From Eopsaltria australis (Eukaryota; Chordata; Aves; Passeriformes; Petroicidae), in the NCBI GenBank assembly GCA_034509425.1, contig JAVTVJ010000553.1:930001-994000 (forward strand): DNA of 64,000 bases, written 5' to 3'. The notes below the pieces were generated by a model. That model did no database searches and was not told the origin of the DNA. It saw only the letters and a list, made by a program, of their open reading frames with translations. Below, in pieces: positions 1 through 13,630 of the stretch (the first letter of the stretch is position 1; every line of letters starts with the position of its first letter). Position numbers and translations under genes: made by a program.

Positions 1-1261
1 CAGACTCCAGGGAAGCTCATCCCAAACCTTTGTGTCAGGCAGCAAGGAGCCACCAGGCACACCAGCGGTGTCTGTCCTGCTGCTGCCCCTCACCTCCCTA
101 CCCAAACACTTCTATTTTCAGTGCTGATGTGAAACCTGGTCCAGTCTGAGTCATCACAGCCCAAAAATCTCGTTGTATTGAAAATATGAGCAGCTCCAGA
201 ATATACAGGATGGAATTTGAACACTTAACAGATTCTTTGAAGACAAAGGTAAAGCCAGCTCCCTGCTGGCCTGCCAAAGCTCCCTCTCCGTGGTGCGAGG
301 CGGGTGCTGGGGTTGGTTACAGCCGGGGCAGCAGCCTGAAAGCCACAGATACGTGATAGGAAAAGCTTCCCGGAGAGCTGGGTCAGTTCCAGCCTAATCC
401 AGCCCCCGTGGGGAAAGGCATCCTGGCAGATGTTGAGCTAATGGGATAACTGCGGGTGCATCCCGCTCCGATGGTGCGTGGCAGCGGGAAGCTCCCGCCA
501 ACGGGGTCGTGCTGCTCCACAGGAGCCCCCTGCTCCTCAGGGAAAATGTACAGAGCTCCTCAGGGCAAAAATAACAGATAGCAACAGCACAGGGACTTTG
601 CAATCCCACATTCCACACACTAAGTGCAAAGTCTCCCTTGGAGCCAGCGGTGCTGCCCGGTTAGGAGCTGTCAGCACCAGGCACAGCAGAGCCTGGAACT
701 CCCAGCCTTCATGGAATGAGTTCCTTCTCCAATAGCAGCTTTGCAGGAATGGCAGAGGTATTTTGGGGCTGCATTGGCCCCGGATGCTCCCTCTGCTCCT
801 CTCTGTCCCCTGCAGTGATGATCCAGGCAGGAGCCTTCCTCTGATGGACCCTTGTGGGATGAGAATTGCTGGAGCTCAGCCACCAGAAAAACAACATGGT
901 CTTCTCAAATAGTCCAGGATAATCCTGGCAAATTGCTTCCCTTGCTTCTGAGGTCTCCCAGCCAGCCCACCCCATGTCCTACTCTCCTTTGACTGCAGAG
1001 GCTGCTTGAGGTTTTCCCCTTTTCCCCCCAAATTGTGAAATAAAAGTGCATTCTCATAAAACAGCCCAACAATCATCGGGTGCAGTGCAGCATTTGCTGC
1101 AGCTTTCCACAGCTTTTCGTGCTTTGCAATGAGGAGAGAGAGAAACCTCCCCTCCTGCTCCATCAGAAACTTTGGGATGAAGCTGGCACCTGGTCCAGGC
1201 AGTGGAAAATCGAACAAGGAATCCATTCTAGGCACAAGCATGGGGATAATTTTAGGAGCTC

Positions 1262-1472
1262 ACAGAATTATAAAATCCCAGAATGGTTTGGATTGGAAGG
1301 GACCTTAAAACTCATTCAGATCCACTCCCGCCATGGGCAGGGACACCTTCCACTGTCCCAGGCTGCTCCAAGCCCTGTCCAGCCTGGCCTTGGGCACTGC
1401 CAGGGATCCAGGGGCAGCCACAGCAAATCTGGGCACCCTGTGCCAGGGCCTCCGCACCCTCCCAGCCAGGAA
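1262..1472 (-). repeat. CR1 retroposon 3' fragment
   Basis: Reverse-oriented CR1 tail: CCCAGAATGG, then the GGAAGGGACC block, CCATGGGCAGGGACACC and the GGCTGCTCCAAGCC segment. CR1 is the main avian LINE; copies are usually 5'-truncated like this one. Confidence 0.9.
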
Positions 1473-1854
1473 TTCAGGCTCTTTTCCACACCTTGGCTCC
1501 CTCCTCTTTTCTGTTTCAGCACCAAGGGAGTTTTCACCCACTGAAAGGCAGCTGGAGCACAGGGAGCCTGTACAGGTGCAGGAGTTGTTGGTGGCACCCC
1601 TGGGGGTTGCTTTCACCTGAAAACTCCTAATGAAACCAAAGTGTTTTTAAGTGTTACCAATTTCCAAGGATCACCAATTTCCATCTCACGGGACACCCAT
1701 CAAACCCTGCTGAAGCATTTTTCCTAACTAAAGCTGTCTTGGAAGATGCAACCAAAAAAAAACAGGAACAGAGGAGCGAAGTGCAGCCTCTGGAAGGGAA
1801 AACTTGAGGCAAAGCAGGGGCCAGAGCCTGTTAAACCACTGTGAGACTCAGCAA

Positions 1855-2761
1855 TGAGTCACATCTTGACTTTTTTCCCCCTCCTTTCTTAAGGAGGCCA
1901 GAGATACCTGTTCTTAAGCAAGAGCAGAGCCACTTCCTGGACAACCCCCTGCACACCCCATTTCCCGCCTGTACAAACCACCTTGCACAGAGCTGCTGGG
2001 GCTCTGACTCACCCCTGCACCTTCCAGAGCTGACACAGGGTGAAAATTACCCCATTCTGCTCTCTGGGTGCTCCCACTTTTGAAAGGGAGATGGATTGTG
2101 GGGCTCCACCTCGGCCTGAAGCCCTGAGAGCTTTTGCTCAGACAAAATTCCGAAACACGAGCGGTGCCGGAGCACGCAGGAGCTCACAAGAGGAACTGAG
2201 TCAGTCAGCAGAGGTGACACTCACTCACCAACAGCCCCTGGGAGCTGATGCTTCCCCACGAGACCAGGGGAAAGTTTTTTTTTTTAACCTCCAGAAAGCA
2301 CCAAAGCTGAGGGGATTTCAGATTCCCCACGCTGAGCCCGTCAGGCTGGACAGATACTAAGAAGCAAATCCAAGATAAAAAGCACAGTTGTGTGTTAGAG
2401 GGAAGTCTGAGTCACAGTGCTCACACCAGGGCTGCTTCCACATCCACAGCAAGTTCCCTGCTCCTGGCAGTCCCTTTTTCTCCCATTCCCAAATCCCAGT
2501 GAGGAGGGATCTCACCTCAGCTCCACCAGGCTCTCCCAGCTGTTGTGACAATGTTTTTAAAGCGAGACACATTCCTTTGGGAGGACCTGCTTTAGCAGGG
2601 ATAATTTCCAATTAGGAATGGCGGGCACACTTTTTCCAAGGCTGTCCATGAGGACAGGGCCCCGTGACGGGGACAGAGCCCTGCTGAGGGCTGAGAACTG
2701 ACTCGGGCTCACCACGCTCCGATGGGACGCGATAAGCGCCGGCATTTTGAAACGTGACTCA
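1855..2761. promoter_or_regulatory. Candidate regulatory element: cluster of five AP-1-type sites
   Basis: TGAGTCA or TGACTCA occurs at 1855-1861, 2005-2011, 2197-2203, 2408-2414 and 2755-2761, five perfect matches in ~900 bp where about 0.1 is expected by chance. Such heptamers bind Fos/Jun and related bZIP dimers. The position, ~1-2 kb past the ARF6 transcript end, would suit a distal enhancer. This is inferred from motifs only. Confidence 0.35.
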
Positions 2762-2953
2762 CAGTGAGACACACACCAGTTCCCCCTGCTCGTCTCCCAG
2801 CTCCCAGCAGTTTAATTAAGTCAGAGTAAGTTCATTTACACAGCCACACCCTGCACTGACAGCCGGGCAGAGCCTGAACACCCTGGAAGGGGAAAGCTTT
2901 GGGGAGAATCACGGCTGTGGTGGCCCCACAGCCCCTGAGCCCACCTGGCTGGA

Positions 2954-3023
2954 TAACCATGGAATAATCATGGAATGGTTGGGGTGGGGACCTCAAAGCT
3001 CAGCTCATTCCATAGGCAGGGAT
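2954..3023 (-). repeat. CR1 retroposon short 3' fragment
   Basis: Only the last ~70 bp of the CR1 tail (TCATGGAATGG to AGGCAGGGA), reverse orientation. Confidence 0.7.
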
Positions 3024-3731
3024 GCTGCTCCTAGAGCAGGTAATGATGTTCCTGAGCATTCCCAAAGCTTTACAACAAGGCCACGGTTCCAGGGCTGACA
3101 CCCGGCCCGGCACCTGCAGCTGTGGGAGCAGCCTCGGAGCCCTGGCCGTGCCCTGTGCCAGCAGAGCTCCGGCTGTGACCCCGCTGTCCCTCCCAGGGGA
3201 TGGCAGCTGTCACAGGATCCAGATCCCGCTGCTCCCAGCCCCCCCGCAGCCCCAGCACCTGCCCAAGTCCTTTTATCGGCTCACTCGTGTCCTACTCAGG
3301 CACCAGCGAGTCCCAGCGTCACATCTGTCACTCCACAAGCACCCCTAGTCACTCATCGGCCCCTTTGTCCATCCCTGCATGTTCCACAGCGGCCTCGTGG
3401 CTGCCCTTTCCAGGGAATTTCCTCTCTGGAGCACAGCAGGGACGGTCCCTCTGTGCCCTCACCTTCCCCAGTTACACCGAGGCTGGAGAACCCTGACAAT
3501 AAAGTTTGCTCAAGTGGGAATATTAAAGCAGCATCCTCCTTTTCCACTTATAAAAATAGTCTCTCGTCTAATTCTCAAAGGAATTACAGCCAGGCTTCCA
3601 ACCCTGGAGATCCAGAACAGAGCCCTCTTTATGGCAGCACAACGCCCGACTCCGGCACCAGACTGCCCCTTTCTGCTTCTCTCATAATTCAATAGAAGCA
3701 ACATACCAGGAGAGCTCCGCTGTATAATTGC

Positions 3732-3737
3732 TTTATT
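3732..3737 (-). terminator. Candidate ARF6 polyadenylation signal (AATAAA)
   Basis: TTTATT on the plus strand is AATAAA in the ARF6 transcript. It lies at the far end of the CR1-free block that follows ARF6. Other TTTATT motifs occur upstream, so shorter isoforms are possible. Confidence 0.5.
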
Positions 3738-6022
3738 TTCTGCTTATTAGTTCTTTACCAACACTACAGCCATATTGAGAACACAAAATTCCTGGGTACT
3801 TCAGTCAGGGAGATCACAGGCCACAAACTCAGTCACTTGGTCGGACACGATTGAACGCCATTCAAAACTGACTCCATAAATTCACACGAACACGAATCGA
3901 TGCACTTGGAACTCCAGACTGGTTTGTTTCGTACAGAATTCCCACTTTTATCCTACTGACAGCCACTACCTCGTGCTGAGGTCCAGCTACAGCCCAGAAA
4001 GGACACGTTGGAAGTGAAACCTGTGGGTTTTTGTTCGGTGGCCACGGCCGTTTTTATTTCTGGCGGCTCTGCCACACGTTCCAGTAACTTTTTCTCCCCC
4101 ATCTCTTCCTCCCCACTCCCCCCACCCCAAAAACAAAATAAAATCCAGAAGCAAAAAGCAATTTCCTTTCACCTACAAAAACAGAATTACAAAGTTACTT
4201 CTAAGGGGATACAAAATTGCAAAGTCAACTTAATGCAAAGGCTGCCCCAGCGCTTGGAAACACAGGAAACCAACTCAGACAAAAAATGAAGGTATTGAAG
4301 TTTTCATGTCGACTGAGAATAGGTTTAAGAAAGTTCAAGAACCATTAATAGAGCTTCAAGTTTTCCAGTTTAGGCATTTACTTTGTGCTTGGCTATTTTA
4401 TTGACGCTCCAGAAGAAAACAGTAACCATATTGTTGTAATTTTAAAGTTTTTATACCACCACACCGTTCATGAAGTTACAGCAACAGGAAAAGAAAAAGA
4501 AAAGCTAGAAAATAGAGCAATGATATCCCAATGGCAAAAAGCCTTGGACTAAAATAAACTAATCTCACTTCCTCTTCTTTAGGGCTGAGATGGAAGAATT
4601 ATTTCTACATTAAGCTTCTGCAGACTCTCTCTAATTCACAAAGTCCATCAATGCTCTATCTTCTAGCACCAAGAACCCATCCAGTCCCATTTGCAACCCA
4701 CATCCAGAAAAAGTCTTTTTGTTTTTTTGGAACCGTACTCTAAGAGGACTTTGAAGTGCTCCAAAGCATTGGATTTCAGAAGTGAATTCAGGGTTTTTAT
4801 CTTGCCACACATCTTTGGTAAGAGCTCCATGTACAAGGTACTCAGCATGCAGAGTCGCCACTGCAGCAATGTAGTGTAATGCCCCCAATTCCATGTAAAA
4901 CTTATATTCTTGAAAAGAGAAAACAATTCAGGAAAAAAAGAAAAAAAGGAAAATAAAAGCCATTTTCTTCTGGTTTTGTAGCATACATTCCTAGAATTCC
5001 CCAGTGGAGTTTTAACTCCTTGAGAAAATCTGAAGTTAATCCTTAAGGCTGAATAAGAACCAGCTGCTTTAACAGTTTGTGCACCCAGCGTTAATTAACA
5101 CTTGATTGAGTTTTTATGCAAATACTCGCTCTGGGTGGGGTTTTGGATTGGCCAGCCCCAGCTACACGGGCTGTGCCATGGCTAACGAGCTGCTTGCCCT
5201 TTAAGAACTAATTATGGAAGTTTACATTCAGCGTCGATTCTCTCTCTCTGCCCTCCCCGCTCTCATCAGGAGTTACTCAATGGGCCTCAGACACCCAGCA
5301 CAGCTCCCTGTCCTCCGGGGCTGCAGCAACACCCGGCACTCAGCGAGGCTCCAGCCGCCCGCAGCAGCTCAGGCCAGGCTTGGAAAACTAAAGCAAGAAG
5401 TGATTTCCTCAAAATGGCCATTCCTGATGTCAGAAGCCCCAGAGCTCAGCACAGAACTCGCCCTTTACGAGGCGCCAGCATGGAAAAAGAACAATAATAA
5501 CAATAACAACAATTTCCTTCTTTCTGTTGGAAAAGATCAGGAATCCTTTCAAGGTTTAGGTGTCTCCAGCTGCCTTGAGATGGAAGCGAGAGAGGCAAGT
5601 CAGAGCTGGATTTCTGCCAAAACATCTGATTTAAAGTCAAACTCACTGCAACATTTTATTGCTGCATCTGCTGGGAAGAGCCTCGGCCCAGGGACCGACA
5701 CCAAGTAGTAAAAAACTGCAACTAAACCTCATTTAAGACAAAAAAAAACAAACCCTGCCCAGTGCCTACCCTGGAAGTCCAGCATGGTTTGCTCTGTGGT
5801 GTGGGGAGCTGGTTTTGCCTCCCTCCTCATGCATGATGTATGGGTCACAACTTCCCAGCTGACATTCCAAAGCAGTCCTTAACATTTCCCGGCGCCCGAC
5901 ACGCAACTTTGAACACGTTACAGTGGAATTCCCACTCTCTGCCACTGCAGGCAAGAATTCCCCTCGTTAGCCTGAGCCGTGGAGCCAGACTGAGTCACTG
6001 TTTAGTTACAGATTAACAGAAC

Positions 6023-6059
6023 TTTTTTTTTTTTTTTTTAAGGGAAAAAAAAAAAAAAA
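6023..6059. repeat. T17 / A15 inverted homopolymer pair in ARF6 3' UTR
   Basis: Seventeen T (6023-6039) followed after five bases by fifteen A (6045-6059). In the ARF6 transcript this gives a U-run and an A-run able to pair into a hairpin, and a site prone to internal oligo-dT priming. Confidence 0.8.
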
Positions 6060-6703
6060 GTCCTCAATATAAAAAGACAGACTGCGGTTTGATTTTAAGC
6101 AACAATTTTCAGTTTACTAGATGAAGTCGACCTAGCAACATATCCTGCAGGAATGCAAAAAAGTAGCAATCTACAGCAAAAGTGAGAGAAGAGAGAGAAA
6201 AAAAATATATATAATCAAAAAAAGTAGACCCAGAAAGCATACACTGAAAATGGACCCCCTCCCCCAACATCCCCCAAAATAATCAAACCAGCGAAGGGCT
6301 ATCGAGAGGAAAAAGGAAAAAAAAAAACCAAAAAACAAAAAAAGTTACTTAGCAAGTCTCTAATGTGTCCTTCCCCTGTTTGCTGGAAGTCTGCCATAGC
6401 ATCTAGTGCCTGTGTTCGTGTCACATTCGGAGGTTAGAGCATCCTAACGCCAAGCAGGAGGAGTTAGAACAGGAATCCAGCCAAGGGTGCAGGAGGAAAG
6501 GGTGGCAACTGGAGAAAGGTGATCATAATCCTATGGATGCGGTTTTGTTTTTACTTTTCAGTAGAGAATCATTCTTCTGGAAAGCCACGTGGGTTGTTTA
6601 ATTTTTTTTTGTTTCTTTTTTTTTTTTTAATTTCTGTTTGTTTAATTTTTTTTTTCTGTTTTTGTTTCTTTAATTCTTTGTAGACTAAATAGTTCCTCTC
6701 CCA

Positions 6704-7974
<1,271 letters not shown>

Positions 7975-7980
<6 letters not shown>

Positions 7981-8131
7981 CAGCTGTGGCTGCCCCTGGC
8001 AGTGTCCCAGGCCAGGCCGGACAGCGTTGGAGCAGCCTGGGACAGTGGAAGTGTCCCTGCCCACGGCACGGGTGGCGCTGGGTGGGGTTTGAGGTCCCTT
8101 CCAGCCGCAGCCATTCCGTGATTCACCGATG
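7975..8131 (+). repeat. CR1 retroposon 3' fragment
   Basis: Forward CR1 tail ending in GGTCCCTTCCAGCC and CCATTCCGTGATTC, at the outer edge of the ARF6 CpG island. Confidence 0.9.
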
Positions 8132-8480
8132 CATCACCGGGTCTGTGACTCCACGCTGCCCTGGGTCACTCCCCGTGACTCCAGCGGTGAAACTCCGTGG
8201 ATCCCCGCTCGGGACACGCCGCGCTCGGGGCCCATCCCTGCCCTGTGCCCCGGGAGCGCTGCCCGGGCACGCCCAGCCCGCAGCCGAGCGGCTCCTGCTC
8301 GCACACGTCGGGCTGGTCCCGCCGCCCCGGGGCTGTGCCCACGGCCCGGGACACGGGAGCGCTGCCAGGCCGCTCCTCCGGGCAGGGGGTGCCACCCAAT
8401 TCCTGCTGGGAGCTAGCCTGAGGTGGTGGCTGCTCATGGAAAGGACGGGGGAAGCGGCACCTGGAGCACAAATCCAGCAA

Positions 8481-8575
8481 AATCACGGAATCACAGAATC
8501 CCAGAATAGTCCGGGCTGGGAGCGACCATAAACCCATCTCCTTCCACCCCTGCCGTGGGCAGGGACACCTTTCAC
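8481..8575 (-). repeat. CR1 retroposon 3' fragment
   Basis: Starts with the terminal repeat-like AATCACGGAATCACAGAATC and continues through CCGTGGGCAGGGACACC, reverse orientation. Confidence 0.85.
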
Positions 8576-8844
8576 CAATATGTTCTTGATCACTTTGGGG
8601 TCTCCTCTTGGAGAGCACGGTGTGCATTCCCTTGGGATTGTGTAGAATGTCACCAAACCCTCCCGTTCCCTTCAAAAACACCGAATCTTGAGTTGCTTTG
8701 TATGGATGGTGTCCTGGCACATGGAAAACAACCCCTCTTGCAGCTGCCAAAGGGAATGGTTTGGTGTCTTTCAGAGAACAGGTTTCCTAGACTGCAGAAT
8801 TATTAAAGGATGAAGCTCTTCTCTCTGGTGAGCAGGGACAGGAA

Positions 8845-9090
8845 TGCCTGGAGCTGTGCCAGGGGAGGTTTGGGATGGAGATCAGGGCACGTTCTTCTCC
8901 CAGAGGGTGCCGGGCACTGCCCAGGCTCCCCAGGGAATGGGCACGGCCCTGAGAGCTCCAGGATATTTGCACAGCGCTGCCAGGGGTGCCCAGGGTGGGA
9001 TTTGGGGGTGTCTGTGCAGGGACAGGGCTGGATCCATGATCCCTGTGGGTCCCTTCCAGCTCAGGATTTTCCCTGATTCTCTGATGCCAA
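8845..9090 (+). repeat. CR1 retroposon fragment of a different subfamily
   Basis: Contains TTCTTCTCCCAGAGGGTGC, CTCCCCAGGGAATGGGCACG and the 3' end GGTCCCTTCCAGCTCAGGAT. Its internal sequence differs from most other CR1 pieces in the window, pointing to another subfamily. Confidence 0.8.
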
Positions 9091-9800
9091 CAGGAGTTTT
9101 CGAGGAAGGCTTTGCTCTCTCCTGCAGCGAGCCAGGAGCGAGGGTGCCAAGGCAAACACGGCACCCATGGGCTCTCCTGGGGAGAGGCTGTGCCCTGCTG
9201 ACCCCGGCGCTCAGGAGTGTCCCTGCCTGCGCCGGGCACTGCTAGAGTTCACGCTCTGCTGATTAAAGCAGCAGATAATGCTGCTAATTATCATGCTGGA
9301 TTGGGATTTACAGCCAGCCCTGATCCTCCTGGATGCAGCTGGTTCAGGCTCCTCTCTCCCTAGCATGGGATATTTATCTAAACAGAGAGCTAAATATTTG
9401 CAGGGCTAAAATTAACCTCAGGATGTGGATGTTGGTGGGTTTTCACTTGGCTCTGCCCCGTGTGACCATTTCCGTGCTGGCAAGTTCATTAAATCAGGCA
9501 GCACCAGACCGCGAGGGTTCAAAATAGCAGAGCAAGGTGATGTCAGGAGCTTTAGGGTCCTGCCTTTGCCCGTGAGCCGGAATCAGTCGCTCTTCCCTGG
9601 GCCTCGGAGCAGCTTTTTGTGCTCTCAGGAAATGACTTTCGGTGCTTTTGTTCTGACAGTGCAAAGCGTTCAGGGGAGGGTGTGACTGTGCTGAGGTTGT
9701 TCTGCTTTCGTTTTTGAGAGCTGAGAGGTTCCTGTGGGGCTTTCTCCCAGGGTCCATGCAGTGAGGAGAGCGGAGCTCAAGGATTGAGTGAAAATAAAGC

Positions 9801-9828
9801 TAAATAAATAAATAAATGAATAAATAAA
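9801..9828. repeat. (AAAT)n microsatellite
   Basis: Seven imperfect AAAT/AAATG units. Confidence 0.85.
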
Positions 9829-10554
9829 CACGGGCTGGGGTCTGGGATGCTCGGCTGTCCGGGCTGTGTCACCCACCCCTGGGTGCCTTGAAACTCCAGG
9901 GAATGAGTAACTGCAGGGTGGGGAAGTTCCCTTTCCATCATCTGCTCCCCGTTTTGCTGTTCCTCGGGTTTCTCCTCTTCAGTCTTGGCTTTTTTTACTG
10001 TGTTGAAGACTTCTTTGTCCCTCATCCTCGGGGGCTGGGTACAGATAGGGTTTGGCCTGCTTTGCCTTTGCCCATTTCACCTGGCAAAGAGCTTTCCTGA
10101 GCTCCTTCTGTCCTTTCCCTCCTGGAAAAGCGATGGCACCTGTGCAACACCCGCTGAGGTTTCTCTGAGCTGCTCCTGCACTGGAGCCGTGCTGAGACTG
10201 AGCCCTCTTGGTGACTCAGGGATGCTTCCTGCTCTGCCCCTGTCCCTGCAGGCTCCTGCCTGTCCGAGCTTGATCCCACACAGGACCCTGCTCCAGTCCC
10301 TGTTATCCCTCTGCCTGTCCAGTATTGATCCCAGACCCTGCTCCAGTCCCTGTTATCCCTCTGCCTGCTCCTTTCCCAGTATTCCCAGCAGGTCCCGTGG
10401 CTGTTGTGCTGCTCCGGGCTGTGGTCGCAGTTTCTGCCACTGAGAGCACCCAAAATTGACCTTCCCGTGCTCATCCACAGCTCAAACCTGCCAGAGGGGA
10501 ATGAAGAGCTGCACATCTCGCCACAGCAATCCCAAACTGATGTGGGGATGTGCC

Positions 10555-10745
10555 CTGAGTGGCTCAGGTTGGAAGAGACCACAGAGGGGTCACCTTGTGC
10601 CACCTCCCTACTCCAGCAGGGCCATCCTAGAGCGCAGGAGTGTGTCCAGCTGGTTCTGGAATATCTCCAGGGAAGGAAACTCCTCTCTGGGCAATCTGTT
10701 CCAGTGCCTGCTCACTGCACAGTGAGTTGTTCTTCCTCAGAAGAG
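10555..10745 (-). repeat. Older, diverged CR1 fragment
   Basis: Reverse CR1 with GGTTGGAAGAGACC, a diverged middle and CTCTCTGGGCAATCTGTTCC. More decayed than the other copies; outer limits uncertain. Confidence 0.7.
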
Positions 10746-11611
10746 AAATGGGATTCACTCAGGCAAATGCTGTTCCACCTGTGCCGGGATTTATTCCCAA
10801 GGATCCTCCCTGCCTTTCAGGAAAACGTCCCGACCTCACAGGGGAAGATTTGCCACGGTCTGGCTGTGCTTTTACAGGAACGATTCCTGCTCTTTAGGAG
10901 GGTAGATAGCAAGGAGACATTTGAGCACTCAGCACTTTGGGTAGTTAAGATCTCGAATTAGTCACTAATAAACCCTGAGCACGTCAATCCTGGCAGCTCA
11001 CGTTTCCCAGTCCCGCAGGGAACGGGGGAGAAGCTGGACAGAGAGCACCACCTACTTTTGGAACATTTCATGGAGAGTCCTGCTGGTTTCCGTGAGTGAA
11101 CAGGAAGGAGGGTAAACAGGAAGCAAATGGAAATAACTTTAATGAAGCACGAAAACGGCTTTGCTGTCTGAGGGATCCCACGGAGCTGTGTCCCTGCAGA
11201 GCCCCTGCAGCTCACCTGGGAGAGCACAGCCTTCAAAATGGGAATTTGTTTGGAAAAACAGGTTTTTATTTTTAAGAAAGCGATTTAAGCATCTTTGGGG
11301 TGGAAATTTGTCACCAGAGATGAAGTGTGATGGGCTGAGCAAAGCAGGTTCTTCATTTCAGGACGGGTATAAATCTACACCCTGTACCCACGCTCAGGGA
11401 AAGAATTGCACCTCTGGGCACTATCTACCCAACACAGCACAATTGCTGATTGATTTTCAAGGTCAAATACCCCCCAAAAAAGCACTTAAAACACTCAAAT
11501 ACGTTCGAAATTACCTGGAAAACGTGAGCTCGTAGGAGAGGTTCAGTTTCACACACCTGCTTGAGAATTAAAACCCTTCTCAGACCCTTGGTGAGTTACT
11601 GGGTAGCCTGC

Positions 11612-11815
11612 AGGAGTTAAATATTTTAAAAGTGAGTTAAATATTTTAAAAGTGATTTTAATGTTTAAAAGGTAAGTTGAATGTTTCAGAAGCGAGGTAA
11701 ATGTTTTAAGAGTGAGTTGAATGTTTTAAAAGTGAGTTGAATGTTTCAAAAGCAAGGTAAATGTTTTAATATAGAGGTGAATGTTTTAAAAGTGGGGTGA
11801 ATGTTTTAAAAGCGA
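11612..11815. repeat. 20-bp AT-rich minisatellite, about ten units
   Basis: Ten imperfect units of about 20 bp with core GTGAGTTGAATGTTTTAAAA, strictly periodic from 11612 to 11815, with substitutions rather than indels between units. Confidence 0.9.
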
Positions 11816-12950
11816 GCACTGGTGTGGCAGTGGATGGGGTGTCCCGTGTTCCTGCTGGGGATTTACAGCCCAGAGAGTAAAAAGCAATTATGGTTATGAA
11901 GTGATCAGGGGTTACAGCCAGGGGAGAAGGGCAGCAAATTCCTGTGGGACCTTGTGGTGGCTCAGCTGGGCTGGGCCTGGCTGCTCCTTATCTTTCCTTA
12001 TCTCTCCTTATCCATGAGGAACCCGCGGGCGGTGCAGGTATCAAGGTTTGCATTTATTGTTTTCCATGGATTTGCACGGCTGTGTGTCCATGTTCTGCCC
12101 TCCAGCAGAGGTCCAGGTGCTGTCTCAGCAATGTGCAACTCCAAATTAACCAAACCTGGAGGACATTGATACTCATCAATCAGCAAATTTCTGTCTCTTG
12201 GAATATAAATCAAATCCCCATCACTTTGGACCACAGGCTAAACCTGTTTTATTGTGGTGCAGCCCATCTTTCCTTGCTTCCCTCTTGACAAAGATGGGAG
12301 CAGCCCATGTTGATCCTTCAAAGACCTTTGTGGCTTTCCAAGGAAGGAAGAGGGAATATAATAACGCTCTGGGTTTAGGATCTGTGTTAGATAAATCCTC
12401 CTGTTGTGAAAACAAATGACATCCTCGATACAACAATGGCATTCCAGGGCAAGATTTGTCATGGAGATATCTGACACAATGGGCTGAGTGTCCTGGGCTG
12501 GGGTGACTCAGGGAGAGAGGCCTTTCCCAGAGCTCTTGGCCCTGGGAGGGGTGGGGATGGTTCCCATGGATGTCCCAGCCCTGTTTCCTGTAACTCTGGG
12601 TGCAGCAGCAGCTGGGATTGGCAGGAGGCTGGACATGAAACCTCCAAAGGTGTGAGTGCTGTAGGGAAAGTGGCACCAGAAAGATCCCTGGAGCTTCCCA
12701 TCCCGTTAATGGAATGGAGGAGTGGAGGTGGGAAGGGGTGTGAGGGAATATCCTGACTGCTGCAGGTCTGTGTGAGCCTGAGTGAGCTGAAATGATGCCG
12801 TGAGGATCCTGAAGAATCACCAAAAATCCCACAGGTGTCACCAGGAGAAAGCCCTGTCCTGGTCTCTGGGTGTTCCTTCAGCTCCTGTGGAAGTGAGGAA
12901 GAGATTCCTCCAAAGTGGCCTCGCAGCAGGAAAACCACCCTGGAGAAGAG

Positions 12951-13286
12951 AAGGCTCCAGGGAGAGCTCAGAGCCCCCTCCAGGGCCTAAAGGGGCTCCA
13001 GGAGAGCTGGAGAGGGACTGGGGACAAGGGATGGAGGGACAGGACACAGGGAATGGCTTCCCACTGCCAAAGGGCAGGGATGGATGGGATATTGGGATGG
13101 AATTCTTTATTCAGGGGGTGGTGAGGTATTGAAACAGGTTTTCAATATCCATGGCTGCTCCTGGATCCCTGGCAGTGTCCAAGGCCAGGTCAGACACTGG
13201 GGCTTGGAGCCGCCTGGGACAGTGGAAGGTGGAACAAGATGAGCTTTGAGGTCCATTCCAACCACACTATTCTGGGATTCTGGAAT
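12951..13286 (+). repeat. CR1 retroposon 3' fragment (~340 bp)
   Basis: Forward CR1 from GGCTCCAGGGAGAGCTCAGA through GGGACAGGACACAGGGAATG to the tail ATTCTGGGATTCTGGAATTC. Confidence 0.9.
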
Positions 13287-13525
13287 TCCAGGCTGTTTAG
13301 GGTTTTTTATATATTTTAAGTACATCAGAATGTCTTTACAGGTGCTATTGGCAAACAAGCTGGGTCCTCCTTTCCCAGGGTATTTTCAGGAGACAGAGGA
13401 AATTAAGAGAGGGTGGATACTGTGTGATCAAATCTCCCTGTGCCAAAATCCTGCATCACCACCACGGCAACACCAGCCTGAAAAATCCTATAGTCTTAAC
13501 AAGAATAAGAATAATTTGAGGCCCA

Positions 13526-13630
13526 TGGTGGGATTTTTGGGGTGTCCTGTGCAGGGCCAGGAGCTGGACTTGATGATTTTCCTGGATCCCTTCAGCTCAG
13601 GGTATTCCATGATTCTATTCTGTGATGCTG
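13526..13630 (+). repeat. CR1 retroposon short 3' fragment
   Basis: Forward tail: GTGTCCTGTGCAGGGCCAGG, then a GATGATT block and the end TTCCATGATTCTATTCTGTG. Confidence 0.8.

Larger units (their letters stand above)
1..3714. other. Intergenic region beyond the ARF6 3' end
   Basis: No coding exon with splice sites or family similarity was recognised. It contains two CR1 pieces (1262-1472 and 2954-3023), otherwise unique sequence, and six TGA(G/C)TCA motifs at 147, 1855, 2005, 2197, 2408 and 2755. The short ORFs here lack any recognisable domain. Confidence 0.6.
3715..6703 (-). other. ARF6: ARF6 3' untranslated region (inferred extent)
   Basis: About 3 kb downstream of the ARF6 stop contains no CR1 and no credible ORF. 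It is AT-rich with U/A-rich patches, as expected of a long conserved 3' UTR. A polyadenylation signal AATAAA on the minus strand (TTTATT at 3732-3737) would place the mRNA end near 3715, giving a length close to that of the human ARF6 3' UTR as I remember it. Directly after the stop (6600-6670) the mRNA is A-rich (T-rich on the plus strand). The exact end is inferred. Confidence 0.6.

Noticed and set aside
12221..12841. 206-codon minus-strand ORF
   Set aside because: No recognisable domain, no splice context and skewed composition typical of chance ORFs in GC-rich intergenic DNA.
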